Source: Streptosporangium carneum | GTDB lineage: Bacteria; Actinomycetota; Actinomycetes; Streptosporangiales; Streptosporangiaceae | Direction: 5' to 3' | DNA: 64,000 nt | NCBI RefSeq assembly: GCF_027922005.1 | Contig: NZ_BSEV01000008.1 | Location: 216,704 to 280,703, forward strand | Shown here: piece by piece, positions 50,985 to 59,867 of the stretch | Numbering within the stretch: the stretch's first letter is position 1 | How the letters are laid out: the number at the start of each line of letters is the position of its first letter | Program-made: the position numbers and the translations under genes | Notes under the pieces: generated by a model | The model's input: the letters and a program-made list of their open reading frames with translations, nothing else | What the model was told of the DNA's origin: nothing | The model's database searches: none

Positions 50985-53807
50985 GTGCGTTCCGACTGGT
51001 CGGGTCTTCCCGTCCGCCATGCCCTGCCCGAGCTGCTCGCCGCCCTGGACGAGCACGGCGTCGCCGTGCTCACCGCGCCTCCCGGCACCGGCAAGACCAC
51101 GCTCGTCCCGCTCGCGCTGGCCGGTCTGGTCGGCGACTCGCCGCCGAGGCGGGTCGTCGTGGCCGAGCCCCGGCGCATGGCGGTGCGGGCCGCGGCGCGG
51201 CGGATGGCCTGGCTGCTGGAGTCGGAGGTGGGCGCGGAGATCGGGTTCTCGGTCCGCGGTGAGCGCCGGGCCTCCGCGAGGACGGTCGTCGAGGTCGTCA
51301 CCACGGGAGTGCTCCTGCAACGGCTCCAGCGCGACGCCGAACTCGACGGCGTGGACGTGGTGCTGCTGGACGAGTGTCACGAACGCCACCTCGACGCGGA
51401 CACCGCCCTGGCCTTCCTCCTCGACGTCCGCTCCACCCTCCGCCCCGACCTTCGGCTCGTCGCGGCCTCCGCGACCGCCGACGCCGTCCCGTGGGCCAGG
51501 CTGCTCGTCTCCGGCGCGCCGGGCGACGTCCCCGCCACCCCCACCGCCCCCGCCGACCTTCCGACCTCCTCCGTACCCGACGACCCCGGCCCCGCCCCCG
51601 GCGGCCTCGGCTCCGCACCCGACGTATGGTCGACGGCGGCGGCGCCGATCGTGCACGCCTCCGGCGTCGCGCACCCCGTCGTCCCCGTCTGGGCGCCCGC
51701 GCCCGGCACGGTGACGCCCCCGCGCGGCCTGCGGGTCGACCCCGTGTTCCTCTCCCACGTCGCCGACGTCGTACGGCGCGCGCTGGGCGAGCACGAGGGG
51801 GACGTGCTGTGCTTCCTGCCCGGGGTCGGCGAGATCGGCAGGGTGGCGGCGGCGCTCCAGGGCTCCGCGGGCCTCGGGGACGTCGAGGTGCTCCAGGTCC
51901 ACGGCCAGGCCGCGGGCCGCGTCCAGGACGCCGTGCTGTCTCCGGGGTCGCGCAGGAGAGTCGTGCTCGCCACCTCGGTCGCCGAGTCGAGCCTGACCGT
52001 TCCCGGCGTCAGGATCGTGGTCGACTCGGGTCTGGCCCGTGAGCCCCGCACCGATCACGCCAGGGGCCTCGGCTCGCTGACGACGGTGCGCGTGTCCAGG
52101 GCCTCCGCGACCCAGCGCGCGGGCCGGGCAGGGCGCGAGGCCCCGGGTGTCGTGTACCGGTGCTGGTCGCGGACCGAGCACGACCGGCTGCCCGAACACG
52201 CCCAGCCCGAGATCGCCCTCGCCGACCTGGTCGGCTTCGCCCTCCAGGCGGCCTGCTGGGGCGACCCCGCCGCCACCGGCCTCGCCCTCCTCGACCCGCC
52301 CCCACCCGCCGCGATGGACGCCGCCCGGCGGACCCTGCACGCCCTGGGAGCCCTGGACGCCCCCGGAGGCCGGGTCACGGCCAAAGGCCGTGGGATGGCG
52401 GCCGCCGGAGTGCATCCCCGCCTTGCCCGGGCTCTGCTCGACGTCGGCGCGGAGGCGGCCGAGGTGATCGCGCTGCTGTCGGAACGGCTTCCCGCGGACG
52501 CGGGCGACGACCTGGTCGCGGTCTGGCGTTCCGCCCGCCGGGGCGGCGACGGCTTCTCCGCCCGATGGCGTCAGGAGGCGAGGCGGCTGAGCCGTGCCGT
52601 TCCTCCGGGAGAGCCGACCTCCCGGGCGGAACCCGGACGGGAACAGGACTCCTCTCGGGCAGGCGTCGGTCGGGGAGCGGAGTCCTCCCGGGCTGAAGTC
52701 GGGCAGGCACAGGAGTCCTCCCGGGCAGGCGTCGGTCGGGGACGGGGGTCCGGCGGCGTGCCTCTGTCTCCTGGACCTGGCGGCGACGTCCGGTCGCGAC
52801 AGGGACGGGGCGGGGCCTCCGTGCCCTGGCACGCGGAGCGGGGTGACGACGCGCTGGCCGGGCTGGTCGTGGCGCTGGCCTATCCGGAGCGGGTGGCCAG
52901 GCGGCGGGGCGGCTCCTACCTGATGGCGTCGGGGACGGCCGCCGAACTGCCTCCCGGCTCACGGCTGGGCGGCGCCGAATGGCTCGCGGTCGCGGTCGCG
53001 GACCGGCCCGCCGGGTCGGCGGCGGCCCGCGTCAGGCAGGCCGTCGTGATCGACGAGGAGATCGCCAGGGTCGCCGCCGCGCCCCTGTACGGCTCCGCCG
53101 AGGAGATCGGGTGGCGGGTCCCGCCAGGCGAGCGGCGTGGGGACGTCTCGGCGCGCCGGGTGGAACGGCTGGGCGCCGTCGAGCTGTCCTCGGTCCCGCT
53201 GAGCGACGCCGACGTCAGGCCCGCCCTCCTGTACGGCCTGCGCGCCGAGGGCCTGTCGATCCTGCGGTGGACCCCAGAGGCCGTCACCCTGCGCGAGCGC
53301 CTGGCCTTCTGTCACCGCGCGCTCGGCGACCCCTGGCCCGCGATGGACGACGACTCCCTGGTCGACGCGGCCGATCTGTGGCTGGAGCCCGAGCTGTCCC
53401 GTGCCCGCCGCAGGGCCGACCTCGAGCGGCTCGACGTGGCCTCGGCGCTCGGCCGCCTGGTTCCCTGGAGCGCGCGCCTCGACGAGACCGCTCCCGAGCG
53501 GATCGAGGTGCCGAGCGGGTCGCGGATCAGGGTCGACTACTCGGGGGAGCAACCGGTCCTGGCCGTCAAGCTGCAGGAGCTGTTCGGCTGGGACGAGGCG
53601 CCGCGCGTCGCGGGGACGCCGTTGGTGATCCATCTGCTGTCCCCCGCGGGACGGCCCGCGGCGGTCACCTCCGACCTGGCCTCCTTCTGGCGCGGTGACG
53701 GCTACCGCGCGGTCAGGGCGGAGCTGCGCGGCTGCTATCCCAGACATCCCTGGCCCGAGGACCCCCTGTCCGCCGTGGCGACCCGCCGCGCCAATCCGCG
53801 CCGCTGA
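50985..53807 (+). CDS. hrpB: ATP-dependent helicase HrpB
   Basis: A 940-residue DEAH/RHA-type RNA helicase. Walker A APPGTGKTTL (about 31-40), motif II DECH at 129-132, SAT at 162-164, helicase C motifs (VLATSVAESSLTVPGVRIVV, ATQRAGRAGREAPGVVY), then the HrpB-specific C-terminal part (PPGERRGDVSARRVERLGAV, LRVDYSGEQP-like RIRVDYSGEQPVLAVKLQEL, DLASFWRGDGYRAVRAEL). Role in RNA metabolism unclear in bacteria. Two low-complexity inserts: Pro-rich at about 178-228, and an Arg/Ser/Gly/Glu tract at about 540-607 made by a 33-bp DNA repeat. GTG 50985 begins the conserved region with GGAGA upstream. Confidence 0.95.
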   Translation: MRSDWSGLPVRHALPELLAALDEHGVAVLTAPPGTGKTTLVPLALAGLVGDSPPRRVVVAEPRRMAVRAAARRMAWLLESEVGAEIGFSVRGERRASARTVVEVVTTGVLLQRLQRDAELDGVDVVLLDECHERHLDADTALAFLLDVRSTLRPDLRLVAASATADAVPWARLLVSGAPGDVPATPTAPADLPTSSVPDDPGPAPGGLGSAPDVWSTAAAPIVHASGVAHPVVPVWAPAPGTVTPPRGLRVDPVFLSHVADVVRRALGEHEGDVLCFLPGVGEIGRVAAALQGSAGLGDVEVLQVHGQAAGRVQDAVLSPGSRRRVVLATSVAESSLTVPGVRIVVDSGLAREPRTDHARGLGSLTTVRVSRASATQRAGRAGREAPGVVYRCWSRTEHDRLPEHAQPEIALADLVGFALQAACWGDPAATGLALLDPPPPAAMDAARRTLHALGALDAPGGRVTAKGRGMAAAGVHPRLARALLDVGAEAAEVIALLSERLPADAGDDLVAVWRSARRGGDGFSARWRQEARRLSRAVPPGEPTSRAEPGREQDSSRAGVGRGAESSRAEVGQAQESSRAGVGRGRGSGGVPLSPGPGGDVRSRQGRGGASVPWHAERGDDALAGLVVALAYPERVARRRGGSYLMASGTAAELPPGSRLGGAEWLAVAVADRPAGSAAARVRQAVVIDEEIARVAAAPLYGSAEEIGWRVPPGERRGDVSARRVERLGAVELSSVPLSDADVRPALLYGLRAEGLSILRWTPEAVTLRERLAFCHRALGDPWPAMDDDSLVDAADLWLEPELSRARRRADLERLDVASALGRLVPWSARLDETAPERIEVPSGSRIRVDYSGEQPVLAVKLQELFGWDEAPRVAGTPLVIHLLSPAGRPAAVTSDLASFWRGDGYRAVRAELRGCYPRHPWPEDPLSAVATRRANPRR
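52648..52746. repeat. 33-bp minisatellite within hrpB, three copies
   Basis: Units start at 52648, 52681 and 52714, each like AGTCCTCCCGGGCAGGCGTC plus GGTCGGGGA. They encode 11-residue ESSRAGVGRGR-type repeats between the helicase core and the C-terminal domain. The reading frame is kept because the unit is a multiple of three. Confidence 0.85.
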
Positions 53808-53947
53808 GCACCGCCCGGATCGCCGGGCACCGGGCCGGATCGCTGAGCACCGGCCGCGCCACCGAGCGCCGCCCGGGGCCCCGTCGCCCGCCTCCCCGCC
53901 CACGCCGCTGAGCACCGGCCGGGACCCGCGGCGGAAGGCGAGCGGGC

Positions 53948-54685
53948 TCAGACCTCGGTGCGGGCCCCCGCGGGAAGGATGTCCTCGAACCGGGTGACGG
54001 GGAAGTCCATCGAGTAGAGGCCGCCGCCGGTGGCGGAGGAGACGGCCAGAGCGGCCCGGTAGAGGACCTCCATGTCCGAACGGTGTGGATCGCGGGCGTC
54101 GATCTCCAGGCCGACCACGTGGCCCGAGTCGCGTGCGGGCAGGCCGGGCGGCGAAGCCCCCGGACGGCGGGCGGGCGGATACTCGTAGGTGACGAGGATG
54201 GGGTCGCCCTTCCTGCCCTCGATGCGGCACACCCGCAGGTCGTGGTCATGGTCGACGGTCCGCTCCCCGAGGATGGGGCGCACCATCTGGGCCACCTTCT
54301 CGCAGTCGAGGCTGAGGTGGGCGTCCAGGCGCACCTCGAGGTCCACGTGGTCGTCGAGGGCCTCGTGCTCCTCCACGGGGTGCAGCGTGCCGCCGAGGCG
54401 GCTGGCCAGTCCCGCGAGGAGAAGTCGGCGGGCGGCCTTCCCTCCGCCGCGGGCGATGACCGCGCCGCGCATGCCCAGGGGCACGCGGGCCAGCGCCGCC
54501 TGCTCCTCGCTGATCACCGCGCGGCGCAGCCTGGTCCCCCGCGCGGTGAACCAGTCCCCCGAAACGGTCAGGCCGGGGTCGTACTGGCGGAGCAGGCTCT
54601 CCAGCCTGCTCAGGTCTATCGGGCGGGGGGTGAGCAGGGCGGGGCTGAGTCGGAGCTGCCGTGCCGTGCGATCGAGGAACCACAT
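53948..54685 (-). CDS. hypothetical protein, 245 aa
   Basis: A soluble protein not recognised. It begins MWFLDRTARQLRLSPALLTP, has a helical SLLRQYDPGLTVSGDWFTAR part, a Gly/Arg-rich region and a beta-rich centre with regularly spaced acidic residues (DDHVDLEVRLDAHLSLDCEK, GHVVGLEIDARDPHRS). It ends in LYSMDFPVTRFEDILPAG. No signal peptide or TM segment. Codon use is normal. Divergent from the SPFH gene; the promoter palindrome at 54749 lies between them. Confidence 0.75.
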   Translation of the reverse strand: MWFLDRTARQLRLSPALLTPRPIDLSRLESLLRQYDPGLTVSGDWFTARGTRLRRAVISEEQAALARVPLGMRGAVIARGGGKAARRLLLAGLASRLGGTLHPVEEHEALDDHVDLEVRLDAHLSLDCEKVAQMVRPILGERTVDHDHDLRVCRIEGRKGDPILVTYEYPPARRPGASPPGLPARDSGHVVGLEIDARDPHRSDMEVLYRAALAVSSATGGGLYSMDFPVTRFEDILPAGARTEV

Positions 54686-54748
54686 GTCTCCGAGTGTGCC
54701 GCCGAACGCTTGGGGGTGGCTTGCGGTTCACATGCCTCCGGGAGACGC

Positions 54749-54776
54749 GCTATCGTAGTGATATCACTTCGATAGC
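54749..54776 (+). promoter_or_regulatory. 28-bp near-perfect palindromic operator upstream of SPFH-RHH operon
   Basis: GCTATCG at 54749-54755 and CGATAGC at 54770-54776 flank the perfect core AGTGATATCACT; only one symmetric pair (position 8 from each end) mismatches. It ends 13 bp before the SPFH ATG. Given a ribbon-helix-helix protein in the same operon, autoregulation at this site is likely (inference). Confidence 0.75.
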
Positions 54777-54789
54777 AAAGGTGGAGCAC

Positions 54790-55644
54790 ATGGAGCGACG
54801 TGCCTTCCGAGTCAACGGTTTCGCCGTTCTGGTCGGGCTGCTGATCCTCGGCGCGGTCATGGCGGGGATCGCGCTGGCGTCGGGAACGGAGATCGTCATC
54901 GCCGCGGTCGCGATCCTGTGGGCCGTCGTCGCGGTCGTGGTGAGCACCGGCTTCGTGGTGATCAACCCGAACGAGGCGAAGGTCGTGCAGTTCCTCGGCC
55001 GCTACGTCGGCTCGGTGAACGACGCGGGCTTCCAGTGGGTGCTGCCGTTCACCAGCAAGCAGCGGATCACCCTGCGGGTGCGCAACTTCGAGACGGCGAA
55101 GCTCAAGGTGAACGACGCCGACGGCAACCCCGTCGAGATCGCGGCCGTCGTCGTCTACCGGGTGACCGACCCCGCGAAGGCCGCCTTCTCCGTGGACGAC
55201 TACGAGGAGTACATCGCGATCCAGTCGGAGGCCGCCGTCCGGCACCTGGCCACCAGCCACCCCTACGACGCCCACGAGGAGGGCCGCACCAGCCTGCGCG
55301 ACGGCGTCGAGGTGGCCGCCGAGCTGACCGGCGAGCTGGTCGAGCGCACCGAGCTCGCGGGGGTCGAGGTGCTCGAGGCGCGCATCACCCACCTCGCGTA
55401 CGCCCCCGAGATCGCCCAGGCGATGCTGGTCCGCCAGCAGGCCACCCAGGTCGTCGCGGCGCGCACCCAGATCGTGGCCGGCGCGGTTGGTATGGTCCAG
55501 CTGGCACTGAACCGGCTGGCCGAGGAGGGCGTCGTGGAGCTCGACGAGGAGCGCAAGGCTCAGATGGTGTCCAACCTCCTGGTCGTCCTGTGCGGCGACC
55601 GGGCGACCCAGCCGGTGGTCAACGCCGGCAGTCTGTATGCCTGA
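54790..55644 (+). CDS. SPFH/band-7 domain membrane protein
   Basis: A 284-residue protein with two N-terminal membrane helices (VLVGLLILGAVMAGIALASG, IVIAAVAILWAVVAVVV) and then the SPFH/prohibitin domain: VINPNEAKVVQFLGRYVGSV, FQWVLPFTSKQRITLRVRNF, NPVEIAAVVVYRVTDPAKAA, and a coiled helix RQQATQVVAARTQIVAGAV. Such proteins form microdomain-associated oligomers. The small RHH gene overlaps its end by 8 bp. ATG 54790 with GTGGAG 5 nt upstream. Confidence 0.93.
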   Translation: MERRAFRVNGFAVLVGLLILGAVMAGIALASGTEIVIAAVAILWAVVAVVVSTGFVVINPNEAKVVQFLGRYVGSVNDAGFQWVLPFTSKQRITLRVRNFETAKLKVNDADGNPVEIAAVVVYRVTDPAKAAFSVDDYEEYIAIQSEAAVRHLATSHPYDAHEEGRTSLRDGVEVAAELTGELVERTELAGVEVLEARITHLAYAPEIAQAMLVRQQATQVVAARTQIVAGAVGMVQLALNRLAEEGVVELDEERKAQMVSNLLVVLCGDRATQPVVNAGSLYA

Positions 55645-55834
55645 GCGGAAAAAGATCCTGCTCAGGCTGGATCCGGGCGTCTACGAGGCGATCGCCAGGT
55701 GGGCGGCGGACGACCTGCGGAGCGTGAACGCCCAACTGGAGTACGCACTGCGCCTGGCCCTCAAGGGGGCGGGGCGCGAGCCCAGACGAACCGAGCGGGA
55801 TAACGCCGACGAGCCGGACAAGTCATCTGATTGA
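55637..55834 (+). CDS. ribbon-helix-helix (Arc/HicB-like) DNA-binding protein
   Basis: A 65-residue protein: KKILLRLDPGVYEAIARWAA is the beta strand plus helix A, DDLRSVNAQLEYALRLALKG is helix B of an Arc-type fold; the C-terminal 20 residues are charged and disordered. Such proteins bind short palindromes as dimers. The gene starts inside the SPFH gene (8-bp overlap), so it is made with it. The palindrome at 54749-54776 is the obvious candidate target. Confidence 0.88.
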   Translation: MPERKKILLRLDPGVYEAIARWAADDLRSVNAQLEYALRLALKGAGREPRRTERDNADEPDKSSD

Positions 55835-55881
55835 GACGTGAGAAGCTTCCCCTGACGCACTCGCCGGATCACACTCGGTTC

Positions 55882-57303
55882 ATGTCCTGGGTGGGAAAGT
55901 CCGCAGCCGAGATCGCGGAGGCCGTGCGACAGGGGAAGGCGACCGCGCCGTCGGTCGTCGAGGAGCACCTCCAGGTCATCGCCGAACGCGACGGGCGCAT
56001 CGGGGCCTTCCGCAGGGTCCGCGCCGAACGGGCGCTCGCCGAGGCCCGGACCGTACAGGAGCGGGAGGACCTGGCCGGGCTGCCGCTCGCCGGCGTGCCG
56101 GTGGCGATCAAGGACAACGTCGCGGTCAGGGGCGAGGCGGCGCGCAACGGGTCGGCGGCGACGCCGTCGGCCGCCGCCACGGAGGACCACCCGGTGGTCG
56201 CCAGGCTCAGGGCGGCGGGCGCGGTGGTCGTCGGGATCACCAACGTGCCCGAGCTGTCCCTGGCCGGGTTCTGCGACAGCGTGTACAGCGTGACCCGCAA
56301 CCCGTGGGACCCGCGGCGCACGCCCGGCGGATCCTCAGGTGGGAGCGCGGCGGCGGTGGCGGCGGGAATGGTCCCGCTGGCCCACGGCACCGACGGGCTC
56401 GGCTCACTGCGCATCCCCGCGGCCTGCTGCGGGATCGTCTCGATCAAGCCGGGCCAGAAGGTGGTCCCGCCGCCCGAGCAGGACTGGTACGGCATGTCGG
56501 AGAACGGCCCGCTGGCCACGACCGTCACCGACCTCGCCCTGGCCCTGGCGGTGATGGCCGGCGACATGTCCCTGGCTCCCCCGGCCGGGAACGGGACGGG
56601 CTCCCCCGGACACCTCGAGTTCTCCGGCGACGTCGGCGACCGTCCGGGCGGACTCGTCCCCTCGGGGCCGACGGGCCTGCGGATCGCGGTGGCCGCCACA
56701 CCGCTGCCGTCCGGCTTCACGGTCGACCCCGAGTTCCAGCGGGCGGCCGTCGAGGCGGCCCACACGCTCGGCGGCGTGGGACACACCGTGGTCGAGCACG
56801 ACGCCCGGCTGCCGGGCTGGCTGGGCAGCGCCGCGATCGCCACCTGGCTGGCGTGCGCCCTACGGGACGTGCGGGGACTGGATCCGCGCAGGCTGGAGCG
56901 CCGCACCAGGTCGCTGGCGAGGGCGGGCAGGCTGCTCGCCCGGATCGGGATGACCGGCTCGACGGGCCGCGACCGCTGGCGCGCCCACGCGGCGGACCAC
57001 TGGTTCGGCGACGCCGACGTGCTCGTCACCCCGACGCTCGCCGACGTCCCGCCCCCCGCCGAACGCTGGGGCCGCCGCGGGCTGCTGAAGAACATGCGCG
57101 TCAACGTCACCTACGCCCCCGCCACCGCCGCCTGGAACATGGCCGGCTGGCCCGCCATGAGCGTTCCGTACGGCTGGCACTCCACGGGCATGCCGATCGG
57201 CGTCCAGCTCGTCGCCCCGCCCGGGGGCGAGTCCCGGCTGCTGGCCCTGGCGCTCCAGCTGGAGGCGGCCCACCCCTGGCTCAGGCACGCCCCGCTCGGC
57301 TGA
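55882..57303 (+). CDS. amidase signature family enzyme
   Basis: A 473-residue amidase. Catalytic triad Lys-cisSer-Ser: K77 in GVPVAIKDNVAV, S151 in PGGSSGGSAAAVAAG, and nucleophile S175 in DGLGSLRIPAACCG (the usual GGGS here is GLGS). The middle part (about 215-260) is variable and the C-terminal segment NVTYAPATAAWNMAGWPAMS and GVQLVAP is typical. Substrate unknown. ATG 55882 at the family-typical SAAEIAEAVRQG helix; an upstream in-frame TTG (55831) overlaps the RHH stop and would add 17 residues. Confidence 0.92.
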   Translation: MSWVGKSAAEIAEAVRQGKATAPSVVEEHLQVIAERDGRIGAFRRVRAERALAEARTVQEREDLAGLPLAGVPVAIKDNVAVRGEAARNGSAATPSAAATEDHPVVARLRAAGAVVVGITNVPELSLAGFCDSVYSVTRNPWDPRRTPGGSSGGSAAAVAAGMVPLAHGTDGLGSLRIPAACCGIVSIKPGQKVVPPPEQDWYGMSENGPLATTVTDLALALAVMAGDMSLAPPAGNGTGSPGHLEFSGDVGDRPGGLVPSGPTGLRIAVAATPLPSGFTVDPEFQRAAVEAAHTLGGVGHTVVEHDARLPGWLGSAAIATWLACALRDVRGLDPRRLERRTRSLARAGRLLARIGMTGSTGRDRWRAHAADHWFGDADVLVTPTLADVPPPAERWGRRGLLKNMRVNVTYAPATAAWNMAGWPAMSVPYGWHSTGMPIGVQLVAPPGGESRLLALALQLEAAHPWLRHAPLG

Positions 57304-57316
57304 GAACGAGCGGAAC

Positions 57317-57368
57317 GTGCCCGCTGACGGTGCCCGCTGACGGTGCCCGCTGACAGTGCCTGCTGACG
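57317..57368. repeat. 13-bp tandem repeat, four copies
   Basis: GTGCCCGCTGACG repeated at 57317, 57330, 57343 (last base A) and 57356 (one internal change). It fills the gap between the convergent amidase and aldehyde dehydrogenase-like genes. Confidence 0.88.
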
Positions 57369-57372
57369 GTGC

Positions 57373-58254
57373 TCAGACGCCGTTCGGGTGCCAGACCGTC
57401 TTGGTCTCCAGGAACGCCGTCAGACGCCTGGTGCCGGGGTCGGCGAACCAGTCGGTCCCCGCGCTCGCGGACGGGCGCAGGACGCGCTTGAGGTTCTCCG
57501 CCGCCGCCTCCTCGCACGCGACCGCCAGGTCCCCGTCGGCGACGCCGGTCAGGTCGACGGCGTTGACGTCCATGTGCGCGGCCAGCCAGGGGGCGATCTC
57601 CGCCACCGAGCCGGTGAGGACGTTGACCACGCCGCCCGGCAGGTCGGAGGTGGCCAGCACCTCGGCCAGGGTGATGGACGGCAGCGGGGCCCGCTCGCTG
57701 GCGACCACGACACAGGTGTTGCCGGTGACGATCACCGGGGCGATCACCGAGACGAGGCCGAGCAGGGGGTCGTCGGGGGCGACCACCGCGACCACCCCGG
57801 TCGGCTCAGGCGAGGAGACGTTGAAGTACGGCCCCGCGACCGGGTTTGTCGACCCGGCGACCGCGGCGATCTTGTCGGACCAGCCGGCGTACCAGACCAG
57901 CCGGTCGACGGCCGCGTCCACGACCCTTCCCGCGTCCCTCGCCTTCCTGACGCCCGCGTCGGCCAGCTCGGCGACGAACTGCGCCCTGCGGCCCTCCAGC
58001 ATCTCGGCCACGCGATAGAGGATCTGCCCCCGGTTGTACGGCGTCGCGCCCCACCAGCCGGGGAAGGCCTTGCGCGCGGCCGAGACCGCGTCGCGGGCGT
58101 CCTTGCGGGACGCCCTGGACGCGTTGGCCAGGAAGTCGCCCCCTGAGGAGGTCACCACGTAGGACCTTCCGCTCTCCGAACGCGGGAACGCCCCGCCGAT
58201 GTACAGCTTGTACGTCTTGCGCACGGCCAGCCGTACCGTCTCGGCCTCACTCAT
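57373..58254 (-). CDS. aldehyde dehydrogenase homologue lacking the catalytic half
   Basis: A 293-residue protein aligned with the N-terminal part of aldehyde dehydrogenases: YKLYIGGAFPRSESGRSYVV, ARKAFPGWWGATPYNRGQIL, WYAGWSDKI, GVVAVVAPDDPLLGLVSVIA and VVNVLTGSVAEIA. It stops before the catalytic Cys region, with an unrelated end ETKTVWHPNGV. The Rossmann part is complete, but the catalytic Cys and Glu are absent, so it cannot be a normal dehydrogenase. Similar short homologues occur beside deoC and full-length ALDH in actinomycetes, so it is likely a functional accessory subunit and not a fresh truncation (from memory of that context). Confidence 0.88.
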   Translation of the reverse strand: MSEAETVRLAVRKTYKLYIGGAFPRSESGRSYVVTSSGGDFLANASRASRKDARDAVSAARKAFPGWWGATPYNRGQILYRVAEMLEGRRAQFVAELADAGVRKARDAGRVVDAAVDRLVWYAGWSDKIAAVAGSTNPVAGPYFNVSSPEPTGVVAVVAPDDPLLGLVSVIAPVIVTGNTCVVVASERAPLPSITLAEVLATSDLPGGVVNVLTGSVAEIAPWLAAHMDVNAVDLTGVADGDLAVACEEAAAENLKRVLRPSASAGTDWFADPGTRRLTAFLETKTVWHPNGV

Positions 58255-58436
58255 CGCCCCGCCCTCTCCACGTGCTCTCCTGCTGCGCCAGCCGGGCCGG
58301 CACGAAGATCTGGCCGCAACGGCTCACCCCGCACCGATGGGCGAACCAGCCGCGCAGCACCGGGCGTCCCGCCCTGGCGAAGCCGTGGTTCCTGGTCGCC
58401 TGGGCGCGGCGGGAGCGGCGCCTGGGCCTACGGTGC

Positions 58437-59864
58437 TCACACATCGAGATACGCCTCCAGACCGTGCCGTCCGCCCTCTCTGCCGTACCCGGACTCCTTG
58501 TAGCCGCCGAACGGCGACGCGGGGTCGAACCTGTTGAAGGTGTTGGCCCACACCACGCCGGCGCGGAGCCTGTCCGCCATCCACAGGATGCGCGACCCCT
58601 TCTCCGTCCACACGCCCGCCGACAGCCCGAACGGGGTGTTGTTGGCCTTCTCCACGGCCTCGGCCGGGGTGCGGAAGGTCAGCACGGACAGGACCGGGCC
58701 GAAGACCTCCTCGCGGGCGATGCGGTGCGACTGCGCCACCCCCGTGAAGATCGTCGGCGGGAACCAGAATCCCCTGTCCGGCAGCGGGCACTCCGGGGAC
58801 CAGCGCTCGGCCCCCTCCACCTCTCCGAGGTCGGACAGCTCGCGGATCTTGGCGAGCTGCGCCGCGGAGTTGATCGCGCCGATGTCGGTGTTCTTGTCCA
58901 GCGGGTCGCCGAGGCGGAGTGTGGCGAGCCTGCGCTTCAGCGCGTCGAGCAGCTCGTCCGCGACCGACTCCTGGACCAGCAGCCGCGAGCCCGCGCAGCA
59001 GACGTGCCCCTGGTTGAAGAAGATCCCGTTGACGACGCCCTCGACGGCCTGGTCGAGCGCGGCGTCGTCGAACACGATGTTGGCCGCCTTGCCGCCCAGC
59101 TCCAGGGTGACCTTCTTGCCCGATCCCGCGACGGACCTGGCGATCATGCGGCCGACCTCGGTCGATCCGGTGAAGGCGACCTTGTCGACGTCCGGGTGGT
59201 TCACCAGGGCGGCGCCGGTCTCGCCCGCCCCGGTCACGATGTTGACCACGCCCGGCGGGAGGTCGGCCTGCCGACAGATCTCCGCGAACAGCAGCGCGGT
59301 CAGCGGGGTGGTCTCGGCGGGCTTGAGGACGACGGTGTTGCCACAGGCCAGCGCGGGGGCGATCTTCCACGCCAGCATGAGCAGCGGGAAGTTCCACGGG
59401 ATGACCTGGCCTGCGACGCCCAGCGGCCTGGGGTCGGGACCGTGGCCCGCGTAGGCCAGCTTGTCGGCCCAGCCCGCGTAGTAGAAGAAGTGCGCGGCGA
59501 CCAGCGGCAGGTCGACGTCGCGGGACTCGCGGATCGGCTTGCCGTTGTCGAGGGTCTCCAGCACGGCCAGCTCGCGCGAGCGCTCCTGGATGATGCGGGC
59601 GATCCTGAACAGGTACTTGGCCCGCTCGGAGCCGGGCATCGCCGACCAGGGGCCGAACGCCTTCCTCGCGGCCCTGACCGCCCTGTCGACGTCCTCCTCG
59701 GTCGCCCAGGAGACCTCGGCCAGGACCTCCTCTGAGGCGGGGTTGATGGTCTTGTGCCGGTTCTCGCCCTGCGAGTCGACCCACTCGCCGCCGACGAACA
59801 GCTGGTAGGACGGCTTGATGTCGACGACGTCGCGGGACTCGGGGGCCGGTGCGTATTCGAACAT
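58437..59864 (-). CDS. aldehyde dehydrogenase family protein
   Basis: A 475-residue NAD(P)-dependent aldehyde dehydrogenase: PWNFPLLMLAWKIAPALACG (substrate/cofactor entry), FTGSTEVGR, catalytic Glu in TLELGGKAANIVF, catalytic Cys in FFNQGHVCCAGSRL and EEVFGPVLSV. It starts 3 bp after the end of deoC, so both are cotranscribed; oxidation of acetaldehyde from deoxyribose-5-phosphate cleavage is the natural role here (inference). The 182-bp gap to the short homologue holds no clear gene. Confidence 0.94.
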   Translation of the reverse strand: MFEYAPAPESRDVVDIKPSYQLFVGGEWVDSQGENRHKTINPASEEVLAEVSWATEEDVDRAVRAARKAFGPWSAMPGSERAKYLFRIARIIQERSRELAVLETLDNGKPIRESRDVDLPLVAAHFFYYAGWADKLAYAGHGPDPRPLGVAGQVIPWNFPLLMLAWKIAPALACGNTVVLKPAETTPLTALLFAEICRQADLPPGVVNIVTGAGETGAALVNHPDVDKVAFTGSTEVGRMIARSVAGSGKKVTLELGGKAANIVFDDAALDQAVEGVVNGIFFNQGHVCCAGSRLLVQESVADELLDALKRRLATLRLGDPLDKNTDIGAINSAAQLAKIRELSDLGEVEGAERWSPECPLPDRGFWFPPTIFTGVAQSHRIAREEVFGPVLSVLTFRTPAEAVEKANNTPFGLSAGVWTEKGSRILWMADRLRAGVVWANTFNRFDPASPFGGYKESGYGREGGRHGLEAYLDV

Positions 59865-59867
59865 CGC

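Noticed and set aside
58247..58444. 65-codon minus-strand frame in the gap between the two aldehyde dehydrogenase genes
   Set aside because: Arg/Cys-rich, overlaps both flanking genes at its ends, no ribosome binding site.
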